A DNA stretch of 35,298 nucleotides from an uncultured Eubacteriales bacterium (lineage in GTDB: Bacteria; Bacillota; Clostridia; Christensenellales; CAG-138): positions 1 through 35,298 of the forward strand of contig CADCNE010000008.1 in NCBI GenBank assembly GCA_902802805.1, written 5' to 3'. This document shows, one piece after another, positions 1 through 8,048 of the stretch. A model generated the notes under the pieces. The model saw only the letters and a list, made by a program, of their open reading frames with translations, ran no database searches and was not told the DNA's origin. The translations under genes and the position numbers were made by a program. The stretch's first letter is position 1. Each line of letters opens with the position of its first letter.

Positions 1-145
1 CCGGGATGTTCCGGGCGCCGGGGACGGTGTTGTAGCGCTTGAAGACGCGCCGCACCTTCCCCTGGGCGATCAGGCTCAGGACGAAGACCACGATGAGGGC
101 CAGCATCAGCGTTTCATAGCTCACATAGACGCCGAGAATGCGCAT
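1..145 (-). CDS. YugP-like zinc metallopeptidase, N-terminal fragment
   Basis: Only the first 48 codons lie in the window; the gene runs off the left edge. The start ATG (complement of 143-145) follows a clear AAAGGAGG site. The peptide begins with about 10 residues, then one hydrophobic membrane segment (TLMLALIVVFVLSLIAQ), then a basic stretch ending in KRYNTVPGARNIPG. That arrangement of one N-terminal helix followed by K(R)xxNxYxxVPxxxxxxG matches the start of the YugP/PF04298 membrane-bound zinc peptidase family of Firmicutes. The HExxH catalytic motif would lie outside the window, so the family call rests on the N-terminus alone. It is divergent from asnS with 122 bp between the starts. 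Confidence 0.6.
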   Translation of the reverse strand, partial: MRILGVYVSYETLMLALIVVFVLSLIAQGKVRRVFKRYNTVPGARNIP

Positions 146-204
146 GGGGGAGCCTCCTTTTCTCTTTGTGAGAACAGTATACCATATCTCAGGCAAAAAT
201 ACTA

Positions 205-232
205 TTGCGCGGTGGGGATTTCGTGGTATACT
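205..232 (+). promoter_or_regulatory. Sigma-A type promoter of asnS
   Basis: TTGCGC at 205-210 and TATACT at 227-232 are separated by 16 bp and lie 36 bp upstream of the asnS start. No T-box or other structured leader fits in the short untranslated region. A TATACT-like hexamer on the opposite strand near 176-181 may serve the divergent peptidase gene, but its -35 is poor. Confidence 0.6.
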
Positions 233-267
233 ATTGAGAATATTTTGTGAAACGTGAGGGAAACCAT

Positions 268-1644
<1,377 letters not shown>

Positions 1645-1668
1645 CAGAGGAATCCATTGAAAGCCCGA

Positions 1669-1805
1669 TCCTTTTTCTTGAAAGAAAAAGGACCAAAAAG
1701 AACTTTAAGAAGAGGACTATGGTATCACCCATAGCCCTCTTCTTATTTTTAAGTTTCTCTTTTTTCGGTCCCTTTTTTCTCTTTGTCCAAAGAGAAAAAA
1801 GGGAC
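1669..1805. terminator. Three tandem hairpins between convergent asnS and symporter genes
   Basis: Three inverted repeats fill the 171-bp gap between convergent genes. The first is 1669-1692 (11-bp A/T-rich stem). The second is 1707-1744 (stem of about 15 bp with one mismatch, flanked by T runs on both strands). The third is 1768-1805 (perfect 18-bp stem with a 2-base loop). The middle one is a good bidirectional intrinsic terminator. The outer two are unusual because their arms are long polypyrimidine/polypurine tracts and they resemble each other (CCTTTTTCTT versus CCCTTTTTTCTCTTT). Confidence 0.75.
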
Positions 1806-1815
1806 AAAACAAACG

Positions 1816-3375
1816 TTACTTACCCAAATTGTCCGTGATATCCACGGTCCGGCGCTCGTTGTAGGCGGAGAACATGTCCTCCACGTGGACGGGGCGGAGC
1901 TTCTGGGAGACCAGGTCGACGAGGGGGACGATGACGAGCCCGCCCACCATGGCGATGACGCCGGAGTAGATGGAGTTGTTGAACACGAACGCGAGGAGCT
2001 TACAGGAGGACACGTTCAGCGCCCCCAGGGAGACGAGGAGCTGGATGGTCTCGAGACCCACGCCCCAGGCGAAGCACACCACGGCGGAGAGCTTGGTGGT
2101 CCGCTTGGAGTACAGGCCGTAGAGGAACGGGGCCAGGAACGCGCCGGCCAGCGCGCCCCAGGAAACGCCCATCATCTGCGCGATGAACAGGGATTTCGAC
2201 CGCGCCTGTTTGATGGCGATCAGGGCCGACACCGCGATGAACAGCACGATGAACCCACGCATGATGAGCAGCTGCTTCTTCTCCCCCAGGGGCTTCTTCC
2301 GGTTCGGGGCGATGAGGTCCAGCGTCATGGTGGAGGCGGAGGTCAGCACCAGGCTCGACAGCGTGGACATGGACGCGGACAGCACCAGCACGATCACGAT
2401 CCCGATGATGATGGCGGGCAGGCTCGAGAGCATCCGCGGTATGACCGCGTCAAACCCCTCGGCCTTCACGTCGATGTCATACAGCCGCCCGAAGCCGCCC
2501 AGGAAGTAGCAGCCCCCGGCCACCACGATGGCGAACAGGGTGGAGATCACGGTCCCCTTCTGGATGGAGGATTCGTTCTTGATGGCGTAGAACTTGCCCA
2601 CCATTTGGGGGAGGCCCCAGGTGCCCAGGGACGTCAAAATGACCACGAACAGCAGAAACAGCGGGTTCGCGCCCAGGAACGAGGCGTACTGCCAGCCGCC
2701 GGTGGCGCCGGTGGCCAGCTTCTCCATGGCCATGGAAAGGCCGCCGTTGTCGCCCAGCACCGCCGCGATGACCGCCACGATGCCGAAGAGCATGATGATG
2801 CCCTGGATGAAGTCGTTCCAGGCCGTAGCCATGTACCCGCCCAGGATCACGTACACGCCGGTGAGCGCCGCCATGATCACCACGCAGACCGCGTAATCGA
2901 CGCCGGGGAACGCGATGGCGAACAGCCGGGAGAGGCCGTTATACAGGGACGCCGTGTAGGGGATCAGGAAGATGAAGGTGATGAGGCTGGCCGCGGTGCG
3001 GAGCTTGTCGCTCTCGTACCGGATGCCGAAGAAGTCGGGCATGGTCTTGCTGCCCAGGTGCTGGGTCATGATCCGGGTCCGGCGGCCCAGGATGAGCCAG
3101 GCGAGGAGCGACCCGATGAACGCGTTCCCGAGGCCGATCCACGTGGACGCCAGCCCGAAGTTCCAGCCGAACTGGCCCGCGTAGCCCACGAAGATGACGG
3201 CGGAGAAGTAAGAAGTGCCGTAGGCGAAAGCGGAGAGCCAGGGGCCCACCTGCCGGGAGCCCAGCACGAAGCCGTTGATGTCCGCGGCGTGCTTGCGGGA
3301 GCGGAGGCCGATCCACAGCATGACTGCGAAGAAGATCGCCATGAACAGGAGCGTGATGAGGGAAGTGGAAGTCAT
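1816..3375 (-). CDS. Sodium:solute symporter family protein (SSS/SLC5)
   Basis: A 519-aa multipass inner-membrane transporter that would couple solute uptake to the sodium gradient. About 13 hydrophobic segments are visible. The first helical region contains SAFAYGTSYFSAVIFVGYAG, the broken TM1 typical of the LeuT-fold SSS family. The segment SASMSTLSSLVLTSAS supplies the Ser/Thr pair expected at the Na2 site in TM8. The substrate cannot be read from sequence; pantothenate, proline, sugar and carboxylate carriers all share this fold. The start at 3375 is chosen for the AAAGGA site 9 bases upstream; longer in-frame readings begin inside the leader. The gene is monocistronic, with a 180-nt leader holding a terminator-like hairpin (see 3408-3537). 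Confidence 0.88.
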   Translation of the reverse strand: MTSTSLITLLFMAIFFAVMLWIGLRSRKHAADINGFVLGSRQVGPWLSAFAYGTSYFSAVIFVGYAGQFGWNFGLASTWIGLGNAFIGSLLAWLILGRRTRIMTQHLGSKTMPDFFGIRYESDKLRTAASLITFIFLIPYTASLYNGLSRLFAIAFPGVDYAVCVVIMAALTGVYVILGGYMATAWNDFIQGIIMLFGIVAVIAAVLGDNGGLSMAMEKLATGATGGWQYASFLGANPLFLLFVVILTSLGTWGLPQMVGKFYAIKNESSIQKGTVISTLFAIVVAGGCYFLGGFGRLYDIDVKAEGFDAVIPRMLSSLPAIIIGIVIVLVLSASMSTLSSLVLTSASTMTLDLIAPNRKKPLGEKKQLLIMRGFIVLFIAVSALIAIKQARSKSLFIAQMMGVSWGALAGAFLAPFLYGLYSKRTTKLSAVVCFAWGVGLETIQLLVSLGALNVSSCKLLAFVFNNSIYSGVIAMVGGLVIVPLVDLVSQKLRPVHVEDMFSAYNERRTVDITDNLGK

Positions 3376-3407
3376 TGCGGTTTGTCCTTTCTCGATCGGT
3401 GTGCAAT

Positions 3408-3537
3408 AAAAAACGTGACGCCGGTCCGGCGCCACGCCCAACGTGTTCCTCGTTTCAGGGGCGTACCAAACGGACCTTGCCGGGGGAAGCAAAGCGGTAA
3501 TAATAATAGGAATACCGGCTGCTGAACATACGGTCCG
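3408..3537 (-). promoter_or_regulatory. Structured leader with terminator/antiterminator pairing upstream of the symporter
   Basis: Read on the minus strand, the leader holds a strong hairpin (complement of 3414-3436, 11-bp arms) followed by six T (complement of 3408-3413), that is, an intrinsic terminator ahead of the start codon. GGTCCG (complement of 3471-3476) can pair with CGGACC at the 5' end (complement of 3532-3537) or with CGGACC inside the terminator stem (complement of 3423-3428). The 5' pairing encloses a GCCGG/CCGGC helix (3515-3519 with 3479-3483). These mutually exclusive pairings are the hallmark of attenuators and riboswitch expression platforms. No known riboswitch class was recognised, and no leader peptide with repeated codons is evident. 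Confidence 0.6.
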
Positions 3538-3563
3538 CGACCCCTTTCATCAGAATTGTATAT

Positions 3564-3592
3564 AATCTACCACCATGCGCCCCGTTTGTCAA
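3564..3592 (-). promoter_or_regulatory. Promoter of the sodium:solute symporter
   Basis: On the minus strand TTGACA (complement of 3587-3592) and TAGATT (complement of 3564-3569) are spaced by exactly 17 bp. Transcription would begin near 3557, giving a leader of about 180 nt. Confidence 0.75.
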
Positions 3593-3678
3593 CCACAATA
3601 TATAGATCCCCCCGCCCCAGTGAGGCGCAATCGACCAAAAACAGGCGGTTTTTCTTGAAAAATTCTTGAAAAAAGCCC

Positions 3679-3707
3679 TTGCAATCGGGATTCGACTGTG
3701 CTATATT
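3679..3707 (+). promoter_or_regulatory. Promoter of the rpsF-ssb-rpsR operon
   Basis: TTGCAA at 3679-3684 and TATATT at 3702-3707 have a 17-bp spacer. A hairpin with arms GCTTTCTT/AAGAAAGC (3730-3748), closed by an outer GGTC/GACC pair, lies between the promoter and the rpsF ribosome binding site. It sits where S6:S18-binding leaders are found in other bacteria, but the conserved CCG element of that motif was not recognised. Confidence 0.75.
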
Positions 3708-3773
3708 GTTACGGCTAACGGTCCTTCTTGCTTTCTTGAGAAGAAAGCCAACAGACCATAAGGAGGTGAAAGA

Positions 3774-4061
3774 ATGAATCAGTATGAAGTTTTGTACCTG
3801 ATCACGCCCGAACTGGACGAGGAGGCCTATCGCGCCGTCATGGACAAGTTCGCGGGCATCATCACCGGCAACGGCGGTGAAGTCGTGAAGCAGGACGAGT
3901 GGGGCAAGCGGAAGCTGGCCTACGCCATCGACTACAAGACCGAGGGTTCCTACGTGCTCGTTACCTTCAACGCGCCGGCAGACCTGCCCAAGGAATTGGA
4001 GCGTAACTTCAGAAACGATGAGCGCATCCTGCGCTACATGGTTACCCGCAAGGAAGCGTAA
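3774..4061 (+). CDS. rpsF: 30S ribosomal protein S6
   Basis: A 95-aa protein matching S6 over its full length (NQYEVLYLITPELDEEAYRAVMDKF at the start, YAIDYKTEGSYVLVTF in the middle, RYMVTRKEA at the end). S6 binds S18 on the platform of the small ribosomal subunit. AAGGAGG lies 8 bases before the ATG. It is the first gene of the conserved rpsF-ssb-rpsR operon. The usual acidic C-terminal extension is absent, as in many Firmicutes. Confidence 0.97.
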   Translation: MNQYEVLYLITPELDEEAYRAVMDKFAGIITGNGGEVVKQDEWGKRKLAYAIDYKTEGSYVLVTFNAPADLPKELERNFRNDERILRYMVTRKEA

Positions 4062-4121
4062 GGCTTCGTGAACAGGACCCGACAGAACAAAGCACGAGAG
4101 ATTTTTTAAGAGAGGTATAGC

Positions 4122-4550
4122 ATGAACAAGATCGTTTTGATCGGGAATCTGACCCACGATCCCGAGACCCGTTCCACCGCCAGCGGTGTGACGGTATGCT
4201 CCTTCACCATCGCCGTTAACCGCAGGTTTGCGTCTCAGGGCGGCGAAAAGCAGACCGATTTCTTCCGCATCAACGCCTGGCGGCAGCTGGGGGACGTGTG
4301 CTCCCGGTACCTGGCCAAGGGGCGCAAGGTGGCGGTCGTCGGCGAGCTTCAGGCCCGGACCTACGAAGCGAAGGATGGCACGACCCGCATGTCTCTGGAT
4401 GTATCGGCGGACGAAGTGGAGTTCCTGACCCCCAAGGGCGACGATCAGGGCAGCAGCTACAGCGCGCCCACCGCGCCCCGTCCCCAGCAGAACCGGAACC
4501 AGGATGTGGCCGGTTTCACCGATATCTCCTCGGACGACATTCCGTTTTAA
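4122..4550 (+). CDS. ssb: Single-stranded DNA-binding protein
   Basis: A 142-aa SSB. The OB-fold covers about residues 1-105 (MNKIVLIGNLTHDPE, SFTIAVNRRF, TDFFRINAWRQ, KVAVVGELQ). A Pro/Gln/Asn-rich linker then leads to the acidic tip DDIPF that recruits replication and repair proteins. It acts as a homotetramer at the fork. The position between rpsF and rpsR is the classic Firmicutes arrangement and identifies it as the housekeeping SSB rather than a phage or plasmid copy. The gap from rpsF is 60 bp and no separate promoter was seen. Confidence 0.97.
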   Translation: MNKIVLIGNLTHDPETRSTASGVTVCSFTIAVNRRFASQGGEKQTDFFRINAWRQLGDVCSRYLAKGRKVAVVGELQARTYEAKDGTTRMSLDVSADEVEFLTPKGDDQGSSYSAPTAPRPQQNRNQDVAGFTDISSDDIPF

Positions 4551-4579
4551 CTTATAAAATTTATTAGGAGGCTTGCACC

Positions 4580-4828
4580 ATGGAAGAACGCAAAATGCGT
4601 CCCCGTCCCAGAAGAAGCAGACGCAAGGTTTGCAAGTTCTGCGTTGAAAAGGCTACCGGTATCGACTACAAGGACATCAAGAAGCTGACCGGCTTCATCT
4701 CCGAAACGGGCAAGATCATGCCCCGCCGGATGTCCGGTGTCTGCGCCAAGCATCAGCGCGATCTGGCTGTCGCCATCAAGCGTGCCCGCGTGATGGCTCT
4801 GCTGCCCTTTGCCGGGGAAAGATTCTGA
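4580..4828 (+). CDS. rpsR: 30S ribosomal protein S18
   Basis: An 82-aa small-subunit protein, partner of S6. The N-terminus is rich in Arg ([10 protein letters not shown]). It has the zinc-binding pattern of the cysteine-containing S18 type: C18xxC21 and C55xxH58. [17 protein letters not shown] and the end [15 protein letters not shown] are diagnostic. TTAGGAGG lies upstream. It is the last gene of the operon; the stop codon directly abuts a long fold-back sequence. Confidence 0.97.
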   Translation: MEERKMRPRPRRSRRKVCKFCVEKATGIDYKDIKKLTGFISETGKIMPRRMSGVCAKHQRDLAVAIKRARVMALLPFAGERF

Positions 4829-4990
4829 TACTGATTCCCACCTAAAACATGCACATCTGGCGGCATCTTTTCCGCCGGTTCGGCTTCATCGGATCTCGAT
4901 TGAGCATCAATCAGTCAATCTTCGATCCTCTTCATTGAACCGGCGAAAAATCTGCTCCCCAGCTGCACACATTTTAGATGCTCATCAGTA
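4829..4990 (+). ncRNA. 162-nt imperfect fold-back sequence downstream of rpsR (possible structured RNA)
   Basis: The stretch begins immediately after the rpsR stop and folds back on itself along its whole length. Paired blocks are TACTGAT (4829-4835) with ATCAGTA (4984-4990), CTAAAA (4842-4847) with TTTTAG (4972-4977), CGCCGGTTC (4873-4881) with GAACCGGCG (4937-4945), GGATC (4891-4895) with GATCC (4924-4928), and GATTGA (4898-4903) with TCAATC (4915-4920) around an 11-base loop. No coding frame explains it. It could be a processed 3' RNA of the operon, a small RNA, or a fold-back transposable element. No flanking target-site duplication was seen. Confidence 0.45.
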
Positions 4991-5027
4991 TTTGGCAACA
5001 ACAACTGACCATGACCGTTTAGCACCG

Positions 5028-5056
5028 GCGCCCCTTGAAAAAGGGGCGCTGTTTTT
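5028..5056 (+). terminator. Intrinsic terminator of the rpsF-ssb-rpsR operon
   Basis: A 9-bp GC-rich stem (GCGCCCCTT/AAGGGGCGC) with a GAAA loop is followed by TGTTTTT. It would end both the ribosomal operon and any RNA made from the fold-back region at 4829-4990. Confidence 0.88.
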
Positions 5057-5078
5057 GTGCGCGGGGAACGTGCAGAAA

Positions 5079-5252
5079 CCCCTCATCCCCCACTTCGTGG
5101 TCCCCCTTCCCCCAAGGGGGAAGGCTTATCTTTGTGTACTGCCTGCTCTTTCCCTCACAGCACTATGAAATCGTCACAAAACTAAAAGCCTTCCCCCCGC
5201 AGCGCTTGCGCTGAGTATGGGGGAAGGGGGACCGCTTGCGGTGGATGAGGGG
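5079..5252. repeat. MITE/REP-like inverted-repeat element
   Basis: The outer arms CCCCTCATC (5079-5087) and GATGAGGGG (5244-5252) are inverted. Inside them are near-identical arms of about 40 bp built on GGTCCCCCTTCCCCC and AAGGGGGAAGGC. The core of about 60 bp is noncoding. The right arm contains an extra small palindrome (CAGCGCTTGCGCTG, 5200-5213). Similar CCTCATCC...CCCCCTTCCCCC repeats are scattered in many Clostridia genomes; copy number here cannot be judged from one window. It lies just downstream of the leucine-rich-repeat gene and could also end its transcript. Confidence 0.65.
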
Positions 5253-5262
5253 CCATCGATTT

Positions 5263-6348
5263 TTAGCCGTTCAGCCAGTCCAGACTGTCGAGATAGATGT
5301 ATGGGATGCCGTTGTCCTTGCAGTATTGGGCCGCATAACTATCACGCTCTACGGTGACGGTCAGGTCGGGACACCCGCTAAACGCCCCGGAGCCAATGGA
5401 CGTCACGCTGTCGGGGATGGTGACGCTTGTCAGTCCGGAGCATCCGCTAAACGCCCAGTAGCCGATGGTCGTGACGCCATCGGGAATGGTGACGCCGGTC
5501 AGACTGGTGCACTTGCAAAACGCTAAAGTGCCAACAGTCGTCACGCTGTCGGGAATGGTGACGCCGGTCAAGGCGCTGCACTCTTGAAACGAATTGCTGT
5601 TGATGGCCGTAACGCCTTCGGGGATGTCGACGCCGGTCAGACTGGAGCATTTACAAAAAGCCGAGGGGCCAATGGACGTCACGCTCTCGGGGATGGTGAT
5701 GTCGTTCAGGTTCGTGCAGTCGTAAAACGCAGCTTCCTCAATGATCATCAAGCCGTCGGGGATGGTGACGTCGATCAGGCTGTGGCACCAGGCAAACGCA
5801 CAATAACCAACGGTCATCACGCTGTCGGGGATGGTGATGCTGGTCAAGCTTTCACACATATAAAACGCATACGCCCCGATCTCCTCGATCCCCTGGGGGA
5901 TGGTATAGCTGCTTTTTGCTTTTCCTTCGGGATAACAGATCAGCTTCCGGGTAGCTTTCTCAAACAGCACATGGTCTATGACGGCAAGGGTGGGATGATC
6001 CGGCGAGACGATGATGGAGGTCAGCTTATCACAATCTGCAAACGGATTGGCCCCCAGCTCCATGACACTGTCGGGGATGGTGACGCTGATCAGGCTGGAG
6101 CATTTGGAAAACGCCCGATCCCCAATGCTGGTCACGGGGACGCCGTCCAAGGCGTCGGGGACGGTCAGATCGGCTGCACTCACAGTATATTTAATGATCT
6201 GGGCCGTCCCATCCTCCAACAGGATATACTCATAATCCCCGCTGGTGAACACCTCCGGCGTGGGCGCAGGCGTTTCCCCCTCCGCCCGGGCGATGGGGGA
6301 CAGGCAGAAGCAGAGCAGCAGGGCCAGGATTAGGGAGATGGGTTTCAT
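5263..6348 (-). CDS. Secreted BspA-like leucine-rich repeat protein
   Basis: A 361-aa exported protein. Residues 1-22 form a Sec signal peptide (hydrophobic ILALLLCFCLS, cleavage probably after ARA). After a short Pro-rich linker, the rest is a run of about ten LRR_5 (BspA/Treponema type) repeats of 23 residues with the pattern LTxVTIPDSVTxIGxxAFxxC. The repeats end in RDSYAAQYCKDNGIPY, a common capping segment of this family. There is no LPxTG, transmembrane or SLH anchor, so the protein may be released. Such proteins bind host or microbial surfaces in known cases; the ligand here is unknown. AAGGAG precedes the start. High identity among repeats suggests recent internal duplication. Confidence 0.85.
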   Translation of the reverse strand: MKPISLILALLLCFCLSPIARAEGETPAPTPEVFTSGDYEYILLEDGTAQIIKYTVSAADLTVPDALDGVPVTSIGDRAFSKCSSLISVTIPDSVMELGANPFADCDKLTSIIVSPDHPTLAVIDHVLFEKATRKLICYPEGKAKSSYTIPQGIEEIGAYAFYMCESLTSITIPDSVMTVGYCAFAWCHSLIDVTIPDGLMIIEEAAFYDCTNLNDITIPESVTSIGPSAFCKCSSLTGVDIPEGVTAINSNSFQECSALTGVTIPDSVTTVGTLAFCKCTSLTGVTIPDGVTTIGYWAFSGCSGLTSVTIPDSVTSIGSGAFSGCPDLTVTVERDSYAAQYCKDNGIPYIYLDSLDWLNG

Positions 6349-6402
6349 AGGCAGCTCCTTTTCTATGTCGTCTTATAAGGAAAAAAGGAAATGGTCATGT
6401 AT

Positions 6403-6431
6403 ACAATACCATACCCACCCGCCGTTGACAA
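6403..6431 (-). promoter_or_regulatory. Promoter of the leucine-rich repeat gene
   Basis: On the minus strand TTGTCA (complement of 6426-6431) and TATTGT (complement of 6403-6408) are spaced by 17 bp, about 50 bp before the start codon. Confidence 0.65.
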
Positions 6432-6443
6432 GCACGCCCCTTT

Positions 6444-6565
6444 TGTCATCCTGAGGCTTTGCCGAAGGATCTCTGAATGACGCCGGGTGCGGCGAGGAGG
6501 CCCATCCATAAGTTTTCCCGTTCAGAGATCCTTCGACGCGGCCTTCGGCCTTGCTCAGGATGACA
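6444..6565. repeat. Second inverted-repeat (MITE/REP-like) element
   Basis: The outer arms TGTCATCCTGAG (6444-6455) and CTCAGGATGACA (6554-6565) and the inner arms GAAGGATCTCTGAA (6464-6477) and TTCAGAGATCCTTC (6521-6534) form a long imperfect hairpin with a core of about 43 bases. It is noncoding and lies between two divergent promoters. It differs in sequence from the element at 5079-5252, so two repeat families are present within 1.5 kb. Related TGTCATCCTGAG repeats are widespread in gut bacteria. Confidence 0.7.
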
Positions 6566-6629
6566 CAAGGGGGGCAAGCGGCTTCGGTCAGGAAAGCAAC
6601 GGGGCCCGAGAGGCCGCTGCTTGGAGCGA

Positions 6630-6658
6630 TTGCAAACAGGCTCGAAATGTAGTACAAT
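6630..6658 (+). promoter_or_regulatory. Promoter of the P-loop/CYTH gene
   Basis: TTGCAA (6630-6635) and TACAAT (6653-6658) are spaced by 17 bp and lie 31 bp before the chosen start codon. Confidence 0.65.
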
Positions 6659-6689
6659 ACCACGCGGAAGGAAAGGGAGGGATGGACCC

Positions 6690-7790
6690 ATGACCGTACA
6701 GAAGATCGTCATCACCGGCGGCCCCTGCGGGGGCAAGACCACGGCCCTGAGCTGGATCGCCAACAACCTGCCCCAGTGGGGGTATCGGGTGCTGTTCGTG
6801 CCCGAGACCGCCACGGAGCTCATCGGCGGGGGCCTGACCCCCTGGGGCTGCGGGACGAACCTTGACTACCAGCGCTGCCAGATGGAGCTGCAGCTCACCA
6901 AGGAGCGGCTCTTCGAGCGGGGCGGCCGGACCATCGACGCGGACAAGCTCCTGATCGTCTGCGACCGGGGGGCCATGGACAACAAGGCCTACATGACCGA
7001 CGAGGAATTTAGGGAGCTCTGCCGGGAGATGGACACCACCGAGGCGGCGCTTAGGGACCGGTACGACGCCGTCTTCCACCTGGTCACCGCGGCCAAGGGG
7101 GCCATGGACGCCTACACCACCGCCAACAACGCCGCCCGGTACGAGACGCCGGAGGGGGCGGTGAACGTGGACGATCGGATCATCGCCGCCTGGACCGGGC
7201 ACCCGCACCTGCGGATCATCGACAACTCCTCCGCCTTCGAGGAGAAGCTGGAACGGCTGCTCCACGAGATCCTGACCTTCCTGGGGGAGCCGGTGCCGCT
7301 GAAGAACGAGCGCGCCTTCCTGATCGAGTATCCGGACGTTGGGTGGCTGGAGAGCCGGAAGAACTGCCGGAAGGTCGAGATCGTCCAGACCTACCTCCGT
7401 TCCGCCCCCGGCGAGGAGGTGTGCGTCCGCCAGCGGAGCGCGGACGGCATCCAAACCTACTACGAGACCGTGAAGAAGCCCCTGGACGGCTCGAAGCTGG
7501 TGGAGATGGAGAAGGCGCTGACCCAGAAAGAGTATGTAAAGCGGCTCGCGGACGCGGACCCGACGAAGCGGACCCTCCACAAGACCCGCTACCACCTGAC
7601 CTGCCAGGGCCATTACTACGAGATCGACCTCTTTCCCTTCTGGCTGGATCGGGCCCTCTGCGAGATCCAGGTCTCGGACGAGGCCGTGCCTGTGACCCTG
7701 CCCCCGGAGCTCACCGTCATCCGGGAGGTCACCGACGACCCGGCCTACAGCAACGCCGCCCTGGCCGGGGCCGTGCCAGACTGTCAATAA
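6690..7790 (+). CDS. TTD14-like protein: AAA_28 P-loop domain fused to a CYTH-like domain
   Basis: 366 aa. The N-terminal half is a P-loop NTPase of the AAA_28/NadR-kinase-like type: Walker A GGPCGGKTT at residues 10-18, and LLIVCDRGAMDNKAYM as the acidic Walker B-like strand. The C-terminal half (from about 225) has the charged strands of a CYTH/triphosphate tunnel domain: KVEIVQTYLRS, VCVRQRSADG, YYETVKKP, RYHLTCQGHYYEIDLFP and LCEIQVSDE. The same pairing occurs in the eukaryotic TRPL translocation defect protein TTD14, reported to bind GTP and phosphatidic acid. The substrate in bacteria is unknown. The start at 6690 is favoured by GGGAGG upstream. It stands alone as a transcription unit. 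Confidence 0.75.
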   Translation: MTVQKIVITGGPCGGKTTALSWIANNLPQWGYRVLFVPETATELIGGGLTPWGCGTNLDYQRCQMELQLTKERLFERGGRTIDADKLLIVCDRGAMDNKAYMTDEEFRELCREMDTTEAALRDRYDAVFHLVTAAKGAMDAYTTANNAARYETPEGAVNVDDRIIAAWTGHPHLRIIDNSSAFEEKLERLLHEILTFLGEPVPLKNERAFLIEYPDVGWLESRKNCRKVEIVQTYLRSAPGEEVCVRQRSADGIQTYYETVKKPLDGSKLVEMEKALTQKEYVKRLADADPTKRTLHKTRYHLTCQGHYYEIDLFPFWLDRALCEIQVSDEAVPVTLPPELTVIREVTDDPAYSNAALAGAVPDCQ

Positions 7791-7840
7791 AGGTGCCAGA
7801 CCATTTGCGGCGGACTTAAATGGATATTGAACTTGCAGGA

Positions 7841-7865
7841 AGAAAGGGCGCCAACCGCCCTTTCT
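7841..7865 (+). terminator. Hairpin downstream of the P-loop/CYTH gene
   Basis: A perfect 10-bp stem (AGAAAGGGCG/CGCCCTTTCT) with a 5-base loop is nested within a wider inverted pair, ATTTGCGGCG (7803-7812) and CGCCGCAAAT (7877-7886). The T run after it is short, so termination may be weak. Confidence 0.5.
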
Positions 7866-7972
7866 TTGAACATATCGCCGCAAATTAGCCGCGTTTTCGC
7901 CCTCTCGCGGTACCTTTGTACAGCTTCGGGGCGAAGAACGCGGCTTCTGACACACTTTCTTGGCAGTCTGGT

Positions 7973-8043
7973 CAGCTTGTCAAAAGGTTTTTTGACAAGC
8001 TGCGGGGATCGGTGTGTAAAGCCGATCCCCGCTGTGTGTTTTT
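7973..8043. terminator. Tandem hairpins between convergent genes
   Basis: A perfect 13-bp inverted repeat (CAGCTTGTCAAAA, 7973-7985, with its complement at 7990-8002) directly adjoins a second 11-bp hairpin (GCGGGGATCGG, 8002-8012, with 8022-8032). The second is followed by TGTGTGTTTTT on the plus strand. Together they separate the P-loop/CYTH gene from the convergent amidotransferase gene whose stop is at 8049. Confidence 0.7.
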
Positions 8044-8048
8044 GGGTT

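Noticed and set aside
3376..3492. In-frame N-terminal extension of the symporter, or a leader peptide
   Set aside because: The extension lies over the terminator-like leader, has no ribosome binding site and does not resemble transporter N-termini; no run of one amino acid suggests peptide-based attenuation.
1783..3525. Plus-strand open frame of 580 codons over the symporter gene
   Set aside because: Low-complexity His/Asp/Gly-rich translation antisense to a real transporter; a high-GC shadow.
3720..3770. S6:S18-binding autoregulatory leader of rpsF
   Set aside because: A hairpin is present in the right place, but the conserved CCG element could not be identified, so it is mentioned only with the promoter.
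5079..5252. CRISPR repeat or tRNA-like structure
   Set aside because: There is only one inverted pair, no regularly spaced direct repeats and no cloverleaf; it fits a MITE/REP element.
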